The notes under the pieces: model-generated
Database searches by the model: none
What the model was told of the DNA's origin: nothing
Seen by the model: the letters and a program-made list of their open reading frames with translations, nothing else
In this document: positions 1 through 8,039 of the stretch, piece by piece
Numbering within the stretch: the stretch's first letter is position 1
How the letters are laid out: each line of letters begins with the position of its first letter
NCBI GenBank assembly: GCA_033764055.1
Contig: JANRJI010000151.1
Location: 1-64,000, forward strand
Length of the DNA: 64,000 nt
Source of the DNA: Ga0077555 sp033764055
GTDB lineage: Bacteria > Pseudomonadota > Alphaproteobacteria > Rhizobiales > Hyphomicrobiaceae
Reading direction: 5' to 3'
Program-made: the position numbers and the translations under genes

Positions 1-94
1 GATGATCATGAGCAAAGTGATGTTACGCAATTGTGGCAGCGGAGGCAAGCGGTCTCTGACAAAAATTTGTCTTGCAAGCTGGCAGACCCGCGAT

Positions 95-832
95 TCAACG
101 CCGAGCGAAGCGCAGGTAGCAACTTCGCCGGCCCTCGCGTAGGGCCTTGGCCTCGTATCGGGTGGCACACCAGTCGTCCGACCGTCGACGCCAGTCGTCG
201 GGGCGGGCCGCCAACCAGACGAAGGCCTCGGTCGCCTGGAATGCCATCAGGATGGTGCGGGCATAGTCGCCGATGTCGGTGGCGATCCTGAGCTCCGCAC
301 CGGGCTTCAGCACCCTCGCCAGAAGCGCGAGCAAGCCCGGATTGATCAGGCGTCGTTTGACATGCCTGCGCTTCGGCCAGGGGTCCGGGAATAGAATGAA
401 GGCCCGGGCGATCGAGGCGTGCGGCAACCACCTGAGCAAGGCGCGCGCATCATCGCCATGGACCGCGACATTGCCCAGGCCCTCGTCCTCGATCGCGGCC
501 AAAACCTTGACGACGCCATCCTCGAACGGCTCGGCCCCGATCAGACCGACGCCGGGATTATGGCGTGCCTGCCACAGCAGATGCTCGCCGCCGCCGAACC
601 CGATCTCGAGCCAGGCCTCACGGACAGGCGCAACGAACAGCGCCCGAGCCAGCTCCTGCGGCGCCGGCCGGCCGAGATCCGGCGACACCCTCGGCAACAG
701 CTCTCGCATCAGGCGGTCCTGACGCGGCGACAGCTTGCGACCCCGACGGCGGCCGTAGGACCGCAGGTCTTGCGCGACCGCCGACATGCCCGCCGCCGGT
801 TCGGTCCCCTCGTCGTCCGTCGCGCTTTCCAT
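95..832 (-). CDS. trmB: tRNA (guanine-N7-)-methyltransferase
   Basis: TrmB uses AdoMet to make 7-methylguanosine at position 46 of tRNA in the cytoplasm. The 245-residue product has the AdoMet-binding glycine motif EIGFGGGEH near residues 76-84 and the TrmB signature FPDPWPKRRHVKRR near 148-160. The reading frame stays open upstream to 922. I chose the ATG at 832 because GAGGT lies 8 nt before it, whereas the next ATG (787) has no ribosome site. It lies downstream of metK on the same strand, as in many Rhizobiales where rimP and nusA follow; here they would be left of the window. Family assignment is firm; the start is moderately sure. Confidence 0.93.
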   Translation of the reverse strand: MESATDDEGTEPAAGMSAVAQDLRSYGRRRGRKLSPRQDRLMRELLPRVSPDLGRPAPQELARALFVAPVREAWLEIGFGGGEHLLWQARHNPGVGLIGAEPFEDGVVKVLAAIEDEGLGNVAVHGDDARALLRWLPHASIARAFILFPDPWPKRRHVKRRLINPGLLALLARVLKPGAELRIATDIGDYARTILMAFQATEAFVWLAARPDDWRRRSDDWCATRYEAKALREGRRSCYLRFARR

Positions 833-943
833 CGTGGCCAACCTCGGCGACACCAGCGCCGGCCCGCCTGCACGAGCCAGCACATAACAATCAAGGCGCC
901 CGCTCGTCTCGGGCGCCTCCAACTGCAGCGTCCGGCGGGTGGC

Positions 944-1321
944 TCAGCCGCGGTGCAGCGCGCAGATCTTGTTGCCGGCCGGATCGCGCAGGTAGGCGAG
1001 ATAGAGCTTGGCTGGACCACCCTCACGCCAGCCCGGCGGGTCCTCGATCGACTTACCGCCGTTGGCGACGCCCGCGTCGTGGAATGCCTTCACCTGCTCC
1101 GGGGTCTCGCAGGCGAAACCGATGGTACCGCCGTTGGCGTGGCAGGCGGGCTTGCCGTCGATGGGCGCGGTGATGCCGAACATGCCCGTCTTGGTCCGGT
1201 AGAACACGCGGCCGCGGGGATCGGCCTTGCCTTCCGGCACGCCAATCGCACCGAGCACGGCATCATAGAACTTCTTCGATGCGACGACGTCATTGGCGCC
1301 GACGAACACGTGGCTGAACAT
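944..1321 (-). CDS. VOC (glyoxalase/bleomycin-resistance fold) protein
   Basis: A single-module vicinal-oxygen-chelate protein of 125 residues. It begins with the typical first beta strand and helix (MFSHVFVGANDVVASKKFYD) and has a second module with CHANGGTIGFACETPEQV and a C-terminal YLAYLRDPAGNKICALH strand. These resemble the lactoylglutathione-lyase-like group, whose members include metal enzymes and drug-binding proteins; the substrate cannot be read from sequence. AGGAGG sits 8 nt before the ATG, which makes the start secure. It is followed on the same strand by trmB, about 110 bp away. Confidence 0.85.
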   Translation of the reverse strand: MFSHVFVGANDVVASKKFYDAVLGAIGVPEGKADPRGRVFYRTKTGMFGITAPIDGKPACHANGGTIGFACETPEQVKAFHDAGVANGGKSIEDPPGWREGGPAKLYLAYLRDPAGNKICALHRG

Positions 1322-1427
1322 TGAGGCTCCTCCTAAAGGGGCGCGACCACGATAGTACAGTCGCGAGCGCCGGATAACAGCATGGCATCGGCAGAGGCGC
1401 CAGAGCCAAGCTCCGCCTACCTCGGCG

Positions 1428-1901
1428 TCAGCCGCGTCGCGCAGCCTCGATCGCCGCGACGTCGATCTTCTTCATGGTCATCATCGCCGCGAAGACGCGT
1501 CGCGCCTCCTCGCCGCCGGCCGCCATCCCCTCCATCAGGACGCGCGGTGTGATCTGCCAGCGGACGCCCCACCGGTCCTTGCACCAGCCGCAAGCGTTTT
1601 CCTCACCGCCGTTGCCGACGATGGCGTCCCAGTAGCGGTCGGTCTCTTGCTGATCATCCGTCGAGATAACGATCGAGAAGGCCTCACTGTGCTTGATGTC
1701 CGGCCCGCCGTTCAGGCCGAGGCAGGGAACACCGGAAACGGTGAACTCGACCATCAGCACATCGCCCTTCTTCCCGGCCGGATAATCGGCGGGAGCGGTG
1801 TGAACGGCATGAACGGCGCTGCCCGGAAAGATATGGCTATAGAAGCGGGCCGCCGCCTCGGCGTCTTTGTCGTACCAGATGCAGATGGTGCTCTTGGCCA
1901 T
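1428..1901 (-). CDS. PhnB-like VOC family protein
   Basis: A 157-residue protein of the PhnB / 3-demethylubiquinone-9 3-methyltransferase-like VOC group, which despite the name is not a methyltransferase. Visible family marks are the opening STICIWYDKDAEAAARFYSH, the central CLGLNGGPDIKHSEAFS, the conserved block ENACGWCKDRWGVRWQITPR and the tail RVFAAMMTMKKIDVAAIEAA. The ATG at 1901 is chosen over an upstream in-frame codon because AGGAAG lies 7 nt before it and family homology begins there. Ligand unknown. It stands alone between another VOC gene and metK, separated from metK by an intrinsic terminator. Confidence 0.87.
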   Translation of the reverse strand: MAKSTICIWYDKDAEAAARFYSHIFPGSAVHAVHTAPADYPAGKKGDVLMVEFTVSGVPCLGLNGGPDIKHSEAFSIVISTDDQQETDRYWDAIVGNGGEENACGWCKDRWGVRWQITPRVLMEGMAAGGEEARRVFAAMMTMKKIDVAAIEAARRG

Positions 1902-1974
1902 CGATCGCTTCCTTTCCCTGTGACGACGCTGTCTCAAGGACTGAGGTCAGGCGCTCGTTCCCGACATGGGCCGA

Positions 1975-2006
1975 GAAATAAAAACGGCCACCCTCAGGCG
2001 GCCGTC
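1975..2006 (-). terminator. Rho-independent terminator of metK
   Basis: On the minus strand, ACGGCC and GGCCGT arms with an inner CC/GG extension form a GC-rich hairpin, followed directly by TTTTTATTT. It begins about 35 nt after the metK stop. The U-tract is on the minus strand only, so it ends leftward transcription from metK and isolates the VOC genes. Confidence 0.88.
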
Positions 2007-2040
2007 TACTGATTTGCCCTACGCGGCGTGCCGGAAGCGC

Positions 2041-3336
2041 TCAGGCACCGACAGCTTTGCGAATGGCGTCGGCGAGGTCGGTGCGCTCCCAGGAGAACCC
2101 GCCATCGGCGTCTGGAGCCCGGCCGAAGTGGCCGTAGGCTGCCGTGCGCTGGTAGATCGGCTTGTTGAGCTCCAGCTTGCGGCGGATGTTGGTCGGCCGC
2201 AGCGGGAACAGCTCGGCGAGCACCTGCTCGAGCTTGGCGTCCATCTCGGGACCATGCTTGCCGGTGCCTTTGGTATCGACGAGGAGCGACATCGGCTCCG
2301 GTCGACCGATCGCATAGGCGACCTGGATCATGCACTGATCGGCAAGACCAGCGGCGACCACGTTCTTGGCCAGATAGCGCGCGGCGTAGGCCGCCGAGCG
2401 ATCGACTTTCGTCGGATCCTTACCGGAGAAAGCCCCACCTCCGTGAGGGGCATACCCGCCGTAGGTGTCGACGATGATCTTTCGGCCCGTCAGGCCGCAG
2501 TCGCCGTCGGGTCCGCCGACGACGAAGTTGCCCGTCGGGTTGACGAGGAAGTCGGCACCCGACTTCGGCATCCAGCCCTTCGGCAACGCGGAGGCGACGG
2601 CATCGCCGATCATCTCCTTGATCAGCTCAGGCGTGTAGTCCCGGCCCTTGCCGTTCGCCTTCTGATGCTGGGTGGAGACCACGACCTTGGTGGCACCGAC
2701 AGCCTTGCCGTCCTCGTACTGGATGGTCACCTGGCTCTTGGCGTCAGGCAGCAGGTCGCCGAGCTTGCCCGAGCGGCGCTGCTCCGACAGCACCTTCAAG
2801 ATCTTGTGCGAGAAGAAGATCGGAGCGGGCATATATGTGCCCTTCTCGTAGGCCTCGCTGTCGGTGCAGGCGAAACCGAACATCATGCCCTGGTCGCCGG
2901 CACCTTCCTCGCCCTGCTTCTCGTCGACGCCCATGGCGATGTCGGGCGACTGCCCGTGCAGCAGAACCTCGACGTCGGCGCCGTGGTAGGAGAAGCCAAC
3001 CTGATCGTAGCCGATGTCCTTGATCACGCCGCGGGCGATGTGGCCGATCAACTCGCGGTTGATCCGAGCTTCCTTGCTTCCGGGGTGCTGGTGGCTATCG
3101 AAGACCTTGAACAATGGGGACTGGCCGCGGCCTTCGCCAGCGATCACGACCTTGTCGGTGGTCACGAGCGTTTCGCAACCGAGGCGGGTGTTGATGGCGC
3201 TCTTGTCGGCGATGCCAAGCTTGACGTCGTTGGCAATGAACGCGTCGAGGATTGCGTCTGAGATCTGGTCGGCGACCTTGTCCGGATGCCCCTCGGAAAC
3301 GGATTCGCTGGTGAACAGGAACGACTTGCGAGCCAC
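2041..3336 (-). CDS. metK: S-adenosylmethionine synthetase
   Basis: MetK makes S-adenosylmethionine from methionine and ATP in the cytoplasm and feeds all AdoMet users, including the speD product encoded nearby. The N-terminus FLFTSESVSEGHPDKVADQI holds the methionine/ATP-binding motif with the His-Pro-Asp triplet. The signatures GDQGMMFGFA and GGGAFSGKDPTKVDRSAA (phosphate-binding loop) are intact. The 431-residue length is slightly above the enteric enzyme, as usual in alphaproteobacteria. I prefer the GTG at 3336, which has AGAGGG 8 nt upstream and yields the conserved start ARKSFLF; an ATG at 3366 would add ten atypical residues. A -35-like CTTGAC lies at 3402-3407, but the -10 is poor. 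No SAM riboswitch fold is evident in the leader. Confidence 0.96.
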   Translation of the reverse strand: MARKSFLFTSESVSEGHPDKVADQISDAILDAFIANDVKLGIADKSAINTRLGCETLVTTDKVVIAGEGRGQSPLFKVFDSHQHPGSKEARINRELIGHIARGVIKDIGYDQVGFSYHGADVEVLLHGQSPDIAMGVDEKQGEEGAGDQGMMFGFACTDSEAYEKGTYMPAPIFFSHKILKVLSEQRRSGKLGDLLPDAKSQVTIQYEDGKAVGATKVVVSTQHQKANGKGRDYTPELIKEMIGDAVASALPKGWMPKSGADFLVNPTGNFVVGGPDGDCGLTGRKIIVDTYGGYAPHGGGAFSGKDPTKVDRSAAYAARYLAKNVVAAGLADQCMIQVAYAIGRPEPMSLLVDTKGTGKHGPEMDAKLEQVLAELFPLRPTNIRRKLELNKPIYQRTAAYGHFGRAPDADGGFSWERTDLADAIRKAVGA

Positions 3337-3457
3337 GATCTTGTCCCTCTCGGCAGGAGCTCCCAACAGATCGCGGTTGTTTGCCGCTTTCGCTGGTCAG
3401 GGTCAAGCCGCCGCGGGCGACGCCCTCGGACGGATAGTCGCATGAAAGGTGGCCCGT

Positions 3458-3922
3458 CTACTCCGGCAAGGCGTCGCCGTCGAGACCGGCGAGCGCGCGG
3501 ACCAGCTCGAGAATGGCCCGGCGCGTCTTCGCGTCCTGGATGCGAGCGAACGCCTTGTTGAGCTCCAGGCCCTCACGCGTGCTCAGAAACTCGAGAATGT
3601 TGGCCTCGGTCGGCGCCTCGGCGAAGCCCGGCGTGGGCTGCAGCCGGGCCTCGTTCGACGCAAGCCCCTCGTAAAAGAAGCTGACCGGCACGCTGAGCAC
3701 ATTGCACAGGTCATAGAGGCGACTGGCGCCGATGCGATTGACGCCCTTCTCGTACTTCTGGACCTGCTGGAAGGTGAGCCCCAGCCGCTCGCCGAGCTTT
3801 TCCTGACTGATCCCCAGCAGCATACGGCGCAGCCTGACCCTGCTGCCGACATGAACGTCGACGGGATTGGGCCGTCGAGAGCTCTTGCTCTCAGTATCGT
3901 CGTCCATGGAGAGGTTGCTCAT
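3458..3922 (-). CDS. XRE-family helix-turn-helix regulator
   Basis: A 154-residue DNA-binding protein with an N-terminal Cro/C1-type helix-turn-helix. The block VGSRVRLRRMLLGISQEKLG then LTFQQVQKYEKGVNRIGASR gives the two DNA-recognition helices near residues 27-67. The C-terminal helix FARIQDAKTRRAILELVRAL is the usual tail of a rhizobial family that includes the Sinorhizobium PhrR-type regulators. The position between lnt and metK is conserved in many Rhizobiales. An in-frame ATG at 3973 could extend it by 17 residues, but neither start has a strong ribosome site. Targets are unknown; the family is often linked to stress or envelope control. Confidence 0.88.
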   Translation of the reverse strand: MSNLSMDDDTESKSSRRPNPVDVHVGSRVRLRRMLLGISQEKLGERLGLTFQQVQKYEKGVNRIGASRLYDLCNVLSVPVSFFYEGLASNEARLQPTPGFAEAPTEANILEFLSTREGLELNKAFARIQDAKTRRAILELVRALAGLDGDALPE

Positions 3923-4071
3923 GGTCTCGAGGCGGTCCCGATGCGTGGTGATCGCCGCAATTTCTAGGTGCATTGGAAGAGGTCGTCAATCGATAGCAGT
4001 TGCCAATGCTCCTGAAAAGCATTTGCAATCTCAGGTTGATAGATCTGCATTATTGCGATCTGAAATGAGCT

Positions 4072-5724
4072 TCAGCCCCGCGTGTCGTTTCGCAGGTCTC
4101 GGAGACCACGGGCCGCCACGATCAGCAGAAGAGCGAGCCATAGCGCGACAAAGGCGAGGTCGCCCACGCGCGCGTAGAGCGGCGCCGCTGCGGCGCCAGG
4201 CAAGTCGGCATCGAGCACACCGACGACATCCAACCCGAGCGTGCCAACGACGCGTCCTTGTGCGTCGATCACGGCCGAGACCCCATTGTTGGCCGACCGG
4301 ATGAGCGGGAGTCCCTCCTCCACCGCACGCACCCGAGCCTGATGGAGATGCTGCTGAGGCCCGATGGTATTTCCGAACCACCCGTCGTTGGTGACATTGA
4401 GCAGCACGGCGGGGCGCTCGGAGCCCTGGATCACGGCGCCCGGGAAAATCGCCTCGTAGCAGATGAGAGGGCCGAAACGAGGCAAGCCGGGAACGGCCAG
4501 CAACGGCCGAGGCGAGGTGCCGATATCGAAACCGCCGCGAATGCGCGTCAGCTGCTCCAATCCGATGGCCTCGAGTGTCGCCTGGAACGGCAGGTACTCG
4601 CCGAACGGGACCAAGTGAATCTTGTCGTAGAGGGCGACGCGCTGACCACCGCTCCCGAACACCGCAAGGCTGTTGTAGATTCTGCGGCGCGCGCCCAGGC
4701 TGCCGTCAAGCGGAGGCTCGACCCGCAGCAACCCGGCGGCCAGGTACGCGCCCTCAGGCAGGGCCCTGCCGATGGCCGCCAGCACCTCGGGAATGTCCAG
4801 CGGCAGGAATGGCATCGCCGCCTCCGGCCAGACCACGAGTCGGACGCCCTGCGCGCCGTCCTCGACCCCGGCGGCATTCCGTCCGGTCAGCTCGAGGTGT
4901 CGCTCGAAGTTCCGTCGCTGGTTCTCGCGCTGCCACTTCTGGCGCTGCGGGATGGACGGCTGGACGAGGCGAAGGCGGATGACGTCACGGGGTTGGGGCG
5001 CCTCGCTGTGGAGACGCAGTGCACCCCATCCGGCCATGAGTGCGAGGGTTAGCGTCGTGGCTACCGCCGCCAATAAGGGTGTACGGGCGGTTACGCGACC
5101 CGCGTCGTGCCAAACGACGAGCGGCAGCGCCAGCACCGCCACCGCGACCAGCGTCAATCCGTAGATACCGAGAACCGCGGCCGACTGCAGGAGCAGATCC
5201 GGCGCCGTCAGCGCATAGCCGAGCACGTTCCAGGGAAACCCCGTGAGGATGTGGCCGCGCAGCCATTCGGCGGCCGATAGCGAGAGGGCCAGAACCAGCA
5301 CGCGACGCCATCCGGGCATCCAGGCGAGCGCGGCCGCCGCGCCGGCCCCGGCCCAGAACAGCGCCAGCCCGGCGGGCATCACCAGTACTGCGAACGGCAT
5401 CAGCACCGCGAACTTCTCGGCCTCGACCAGGAACGCCTCGCCGATCCAGAGGAGGCCCGGCAGGAAATAGCCGAACGCGAACCACCAGCAGATGGCAGCG
5501 GCATGGGCGGGCCGACGCCGCGGCGCCGTCGCCAGGGCCGCGTCGATCAGCCAGACGAGTGCAGGTAGCGTGAGGAGTAGAACCGGCCAGAGATGAAAGG
5601 GGGCCATCGCCAGTAGCGACAGGCCGCCCGCCGCCGCCGCAACGGCCCGACGGGACCAAGGCCCGATTCCGCACAACCATGTTGGAACGTCGCGAGGCGC
5701 AGGCATTTTCGGCATCGACCTCAC
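4072..5724 (-). CDS. lnt: Apolipoprotein N-acyltransferase
   Basis: Lnt transfers an acyl chain from phospholipid to the N-terminal cysteine of diacylated lipoproteins, the last step before export by Lol. At 550 residues it has six or more hydrophobic segments in the N-terminal half, a periplasmic nitrilase-fold domain, and a final transmembrane helix near the C-terminus. All three catalytic residues are visible: Glu in VVWPEAAMPF, Lys in YDKIHLVPFGEYLPF, and Cys in LICYEAIFP. The downstream gene is the XRE regulator. Length and motifs are normal for the family. Confidence 0.95.
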   Translation of the reverse strand: MRSMPKMPAPRDVPTWLCGIGPWSRRAVAAAAGGLSLLAMAPFHLWPVLLLTLPALVWLIDAALATAPRRRPAHAAAICWWFAFGYFLPGLLWIGEAFLVEAEKFAVLMPFAVLVMPAGLALFWAGAGAAAALAWMPGWRRVLVLALSLSAAEWLRGHILTGFPWNVLGYALTAPDLLLQSAAVLGIYGLTLVAVAVLALPLVVWHDAGRVTARTPLLAAVATTLTLALMAGWGALRLHSEAPQPRDVIRLRLVQPSIPQRQKWQRENQRRNFERHLELTGRNAAGVEDGAQGVRLVVWPEAAMPFLPLDIPEVLAAIGRALPEGAYLAAGLLRVEPPLDGSLGARRRIYNSLAVFGSGGQRVALYDKIHLVPFGEYLPFQATLEAIGLEQLTRIRGGFDIGTSPRPLLAVPGLPRFGPLICYEAIFPGAVIQGSERPAVLLNVTNDGWFGNTIGPQQHLHQARVRAVEEGLPLIRSANNGVSAVIDAQGRVVGTLGLDVVGVLDADLPGAAAAPLYARVGDLAFVALWLALLLIVAARGLRDLRNDTRG

Positions 5725-5843
5725 CGGCTGCGAAGCGAGGTGCGCATGTCCAAGGGAGACCTCGGCCTCGTCAAGTCGCGATTGCGCCGCGCCCTGTCTG
5801 CACCGGTCCGGCCAGGCTGTGCACGCTCGCGGCGCCGACGGTG

Positions 5844-6788
5844 TCAGGCGGTCGCCTTCCGGCTGCGCCTGGCTCTCGACGCCAGGCGTGGCTTCGAAGC
5901 CTTGGCCTTGCTCTTGGCGGGCTCCGGCATCAGAGAGCCGTCCACGATCGCCTGGACGTAGGCCGGCAGCGCGAAGGCCGCCGCGTGCACCGCGGGTGTC
6001 CAGTAGCGCGTCGTGATCGCCCGTTTCTGCTGGCGGCGGTACAGCTTCTTGACCGACACCTCGGCGAGGTCACCATCGTCGGAGGCCCAGTTGAGAGCGA
6101 ACGGCCCGCCGAAGTAGCAGGGCTGCGTGCACAGATAGGGTGCGACGCGTCCGAACAAGCCCGCAAGCGACCGCGTCGTCCCAGCAAGGTGATTGGGCAA
6201 CAGGAACGGCAGGCCGCTCTGCGTCACGAGAATGCCGCCCTGCCGCAGCGCCTTCCGGCAGTCGGCGAAGAATTGCGCCGTATGCAGCACGGCCGAAGGG
6301 CCGATCGGCTCGGACGAGTCGACGATGATGGCATCGAACTTTTCCGTCGTCCCGGCGACGTATTTCAGACCGTCGCCGATGACAAGATCGCACCGCGGAT
6401 CGTCGAAGCAGCCGGCGGCGATCTCCGGATAGTGCTCCAGCGACAGGTCGATCACCGAGCGATCAATCTCGACCAGCGTTGCCGACTCGATGGAGGGATG
6501 CTTCAGGACCTCGCGTAGAACGCCGCCGTCGCCACCGCCGACGACGAGCACGCGCCGCGGTTTTGGCAGCGCCATCAGCGGCACGTGGGCCATCATCTCA
6601 TGATAGACGAACTCGTCCGAAGTCGTGAGCTGGACGACGCCGTCGAGCATCAGCACGCGGCCCCAAGTCTCGTTCTCGAAAATCACGAGTTGCTGATGGT
6701 CGGTCTCGACCTCGTGCAGCAATTTCTGCGCTGCGAGGCGGACACGCCAATGGGGATGCAAAGTTTCCTCGATCCAACGAGTGGTCAT
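5844..6788 (-). CDS. speE: Spermidine synthase (polyamine aminopropyltransferase)
   Basis: SpeE moves an aminopropyl group from decarboxylated AdoMet to putrescine. The 314-residue protein opens with the family start WIEETLHPHWRVRLAAQKLL and has the nucleotide-binding loop VLVVGGGDGGVLREVLKH, the acidic turn LVEIDRSVIDLSL, and the substrate site FDAIIVDSSEPIGPSAVLHT. The last 25 or so residues are a lysine/arginine-rich tail beyond the usual end of the fold. It lies 300 bp downstream of speD on the same strand, so the two probably serve one pathway; the gap holds no clear terminator. Confidence 0.95.
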   Translation of the reverse strand: MTTRWIEETLHPHWRVRLAAQKLLHEVETDHQQLVIFENETWGRVLMLDGVVQLTTSDEFVYHEMMAHVPLMALPKPRRVLVVGGGDGGVLREVLKHPSIESATLVEIDRSVIDLSLEHYPEIAAGCFDDPRCDLVIGDGLKYVAGTTEKFDAIIVDSSEPIGPSAVLHTAQFFADCRKALRQGGILVTQSGLPFLLPNHLAGTTRSLAGLFGRVAPYLCTQPCYFGGPFALNWASDDGDLAEVSVKKLYRRQQKRAITTRYWTPAVHAAAFALPAYVQAIVDGSLMPEPAKSKAKASKPRLASRARRSRKATA

Positions 6789-7087
6789 GGGCGGGCTCCA
6801 GCGAAGGGCTCAGCGAATTCCAGCTGCACGGCGCGGGTGAGCGAGCGGACGCACGCAACACGGCACAGGCGGGGCGGCAATGACGCCGGCACGACCACGG
6901 TGCCGGGTCGTCGCGACCGCCACCCCATCCTGCCTCACGCCGACGCGGTTGCCATCGGTTCGCACACCCCCAGGCCGCGGTCCATAGGGGACTTCCGCCG
7001 CCGCGCCTGCGTTCTGTCTGGTACACCACACAAGAAAACGCGCCCGACCTTGCAGCCGGGCGCGTCATCCAGCGGATCATGGACGCT

Positions 7088-7705
7088 TCAGGCAGCAACC
7101 ACCTGCCGCTCTTTCTCGCGCCGGGGCAGCCGTAGGGGGTGCGCCCTCGCGGCCTTCGGATTGGCGACGGCAACTGGCGCCTTGCGGCCGGCTGCCATCT
7201 GCCACTCGAGCTGCTCGAGCTCCTGGCCGCGAAGGTGCTCCTTCACGACGACGTCCGAGGCCTCGAAGGCCTCCTTGAGCACGGCGATGGAAAGATGAGG
7301 CCTCGCCTCGCCGCACATGAACACGTCCAGGGCCGCGTAGTCGGCCTCGGGCCAGCTATGGATCGAGATGTGGCTCTCCGACAGCACGGCCACCCCAGAC
7401 ACGCCGCCATTGGGCGTGAAGTGGTGGAGATGCATGTGGAGGAGAGTTGCTCCCGCAACCTCTACGCAGCGCTTCAGCGTACGCTCGACATGCTTGATGT
7501 CGTCGAGACGCTTGGCGCCAAACAGGTCGATGATGAGGTGCGTTCCCGCAAACCTCACGCCATCGCGCTCTATGAAGAAGTCCTTGCGGACTTCGTCGTT
7601 GTTGTGCGCGATGTGCGCGGTCTTCTCGGACAGATCTTCCGTTTGGGCGGGGCTTGAACGAGTCAAGTCCATCCCCAATTGGAAGAGGGCGTCATTGTAG
7701 GCCAT
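7088..7705 (-). CDS. speD: S-adenosylmethionine decarboxylase proenzyme
   Basis: SpeD makes decarboxylated AdoMet for spermidine synthase. It is a proenzyme that cleaves itself and converts a serine to the pyruvoyl cofactor. The cleavage site lies in VLSESHISIHSWPE, with the new pyruvoyl group expected at Ser111 of this 205-residue product; the conserved HLIIDLFGAKRLDD and LLHMHLHHFTPNGG blocks precede it. The ATG at 7705 has GGGAGGG just upstream; the frame is open much further, but that part is not homologous. The basic C-terminal extension of roughly 50 residues is longer than in compact prokaryotic enzymes. The unusual upstream region is listed separately. Confidence 0.94.
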   Translation of the reverse strand: MAYNDALFQLGMDLTRSSPAQTEDLSEKTAHIAHNNDEVRKDFFIERDGVRFAGTHLIIDLFGAKRLDDIKHVERTLKRCVEVAGATLLHMHLHHFTPNGGVSGVAVLSESHISIHSWPEADYAALDVFMCGEARPHLSIAVLKEAFEASDVVVKEHLRGQELEQLEWQMAAGRKAPVAVANPKAARAHPLRLPRREKERQVVAA

Positions 7706-8039
7706 ATGACCCTCCCCAACCAGTAGACAGATTGTGACCCGTCCGCTCCTTACCTTTGGGGTTTGGGGATGTTCCTTGACCTTGAGGGCAGGTGGTCGAA
7801 CGGCAGCGCGCGATATGAGGCCAATTGCCCCCCGGCGCAAGCGGTATTTGCCCCCCGGGGGCAAAAAAAATCCCCCGCCGCATAAGGCTCTGTTAGCGCG
7901 TGGGCGGACAACGATTTTCGTGCGACCGCGAACGGTGCTTTGCAGGGGCCTCGGCAAGCCCGGTGAGAGCGCCGGCCGAGCGGTCCGGACCGCTCCCGCA
8001 ACGCCCCTGCCGGGTCGCGGTTGCGGCTGACCTTGGGGA
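7706..8039 (-). promoter_or_regulatory. Long GC-rich leader/intergenic region upstream of speD
   Basis: This 334-base stretch has no supported gene. It holds an 11-base direct repeat, TTGCCCCCCGG, at 7825-7835 and 7848-7858 (23-base period). The second copy is embedded in a near-perfect inverted repeat TTTGCCCCC/GGGGGCAAA next to an A8 run. At 7978-7995 is an 18-base perfect palindrome (GAGCGGTCCGGACCGCTC), and CCGCAAC/GTTGCGG arms lie just right of it. The last two lie just after the AsmA gene stop and may act in its termination, though without a U-run. The repeats nearer speD could be operator or leader elements; that is inference. Confidence 0.4.

Noticed and set aside
1..94. GACAAA/TTTGTC palindrome near the left edge
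   Set aside because: Arms meet with a two-base gap and no T-run in the right place; too little sequence to call a terminator of trmB.
1966..3261. 431-codon rightward frame opposite metK
   Set aside because: Antisense shadow of a high-GC gene with strong third-position bias; no start site or homology.
3337..3457. SAM riboswitch upstream of metK
   Set aside because: No SAM-II, SAM/SAH or SAM-I conserved core or pseudoknot could be traced; only a CTTGAC -35-like element and a small hairpin.
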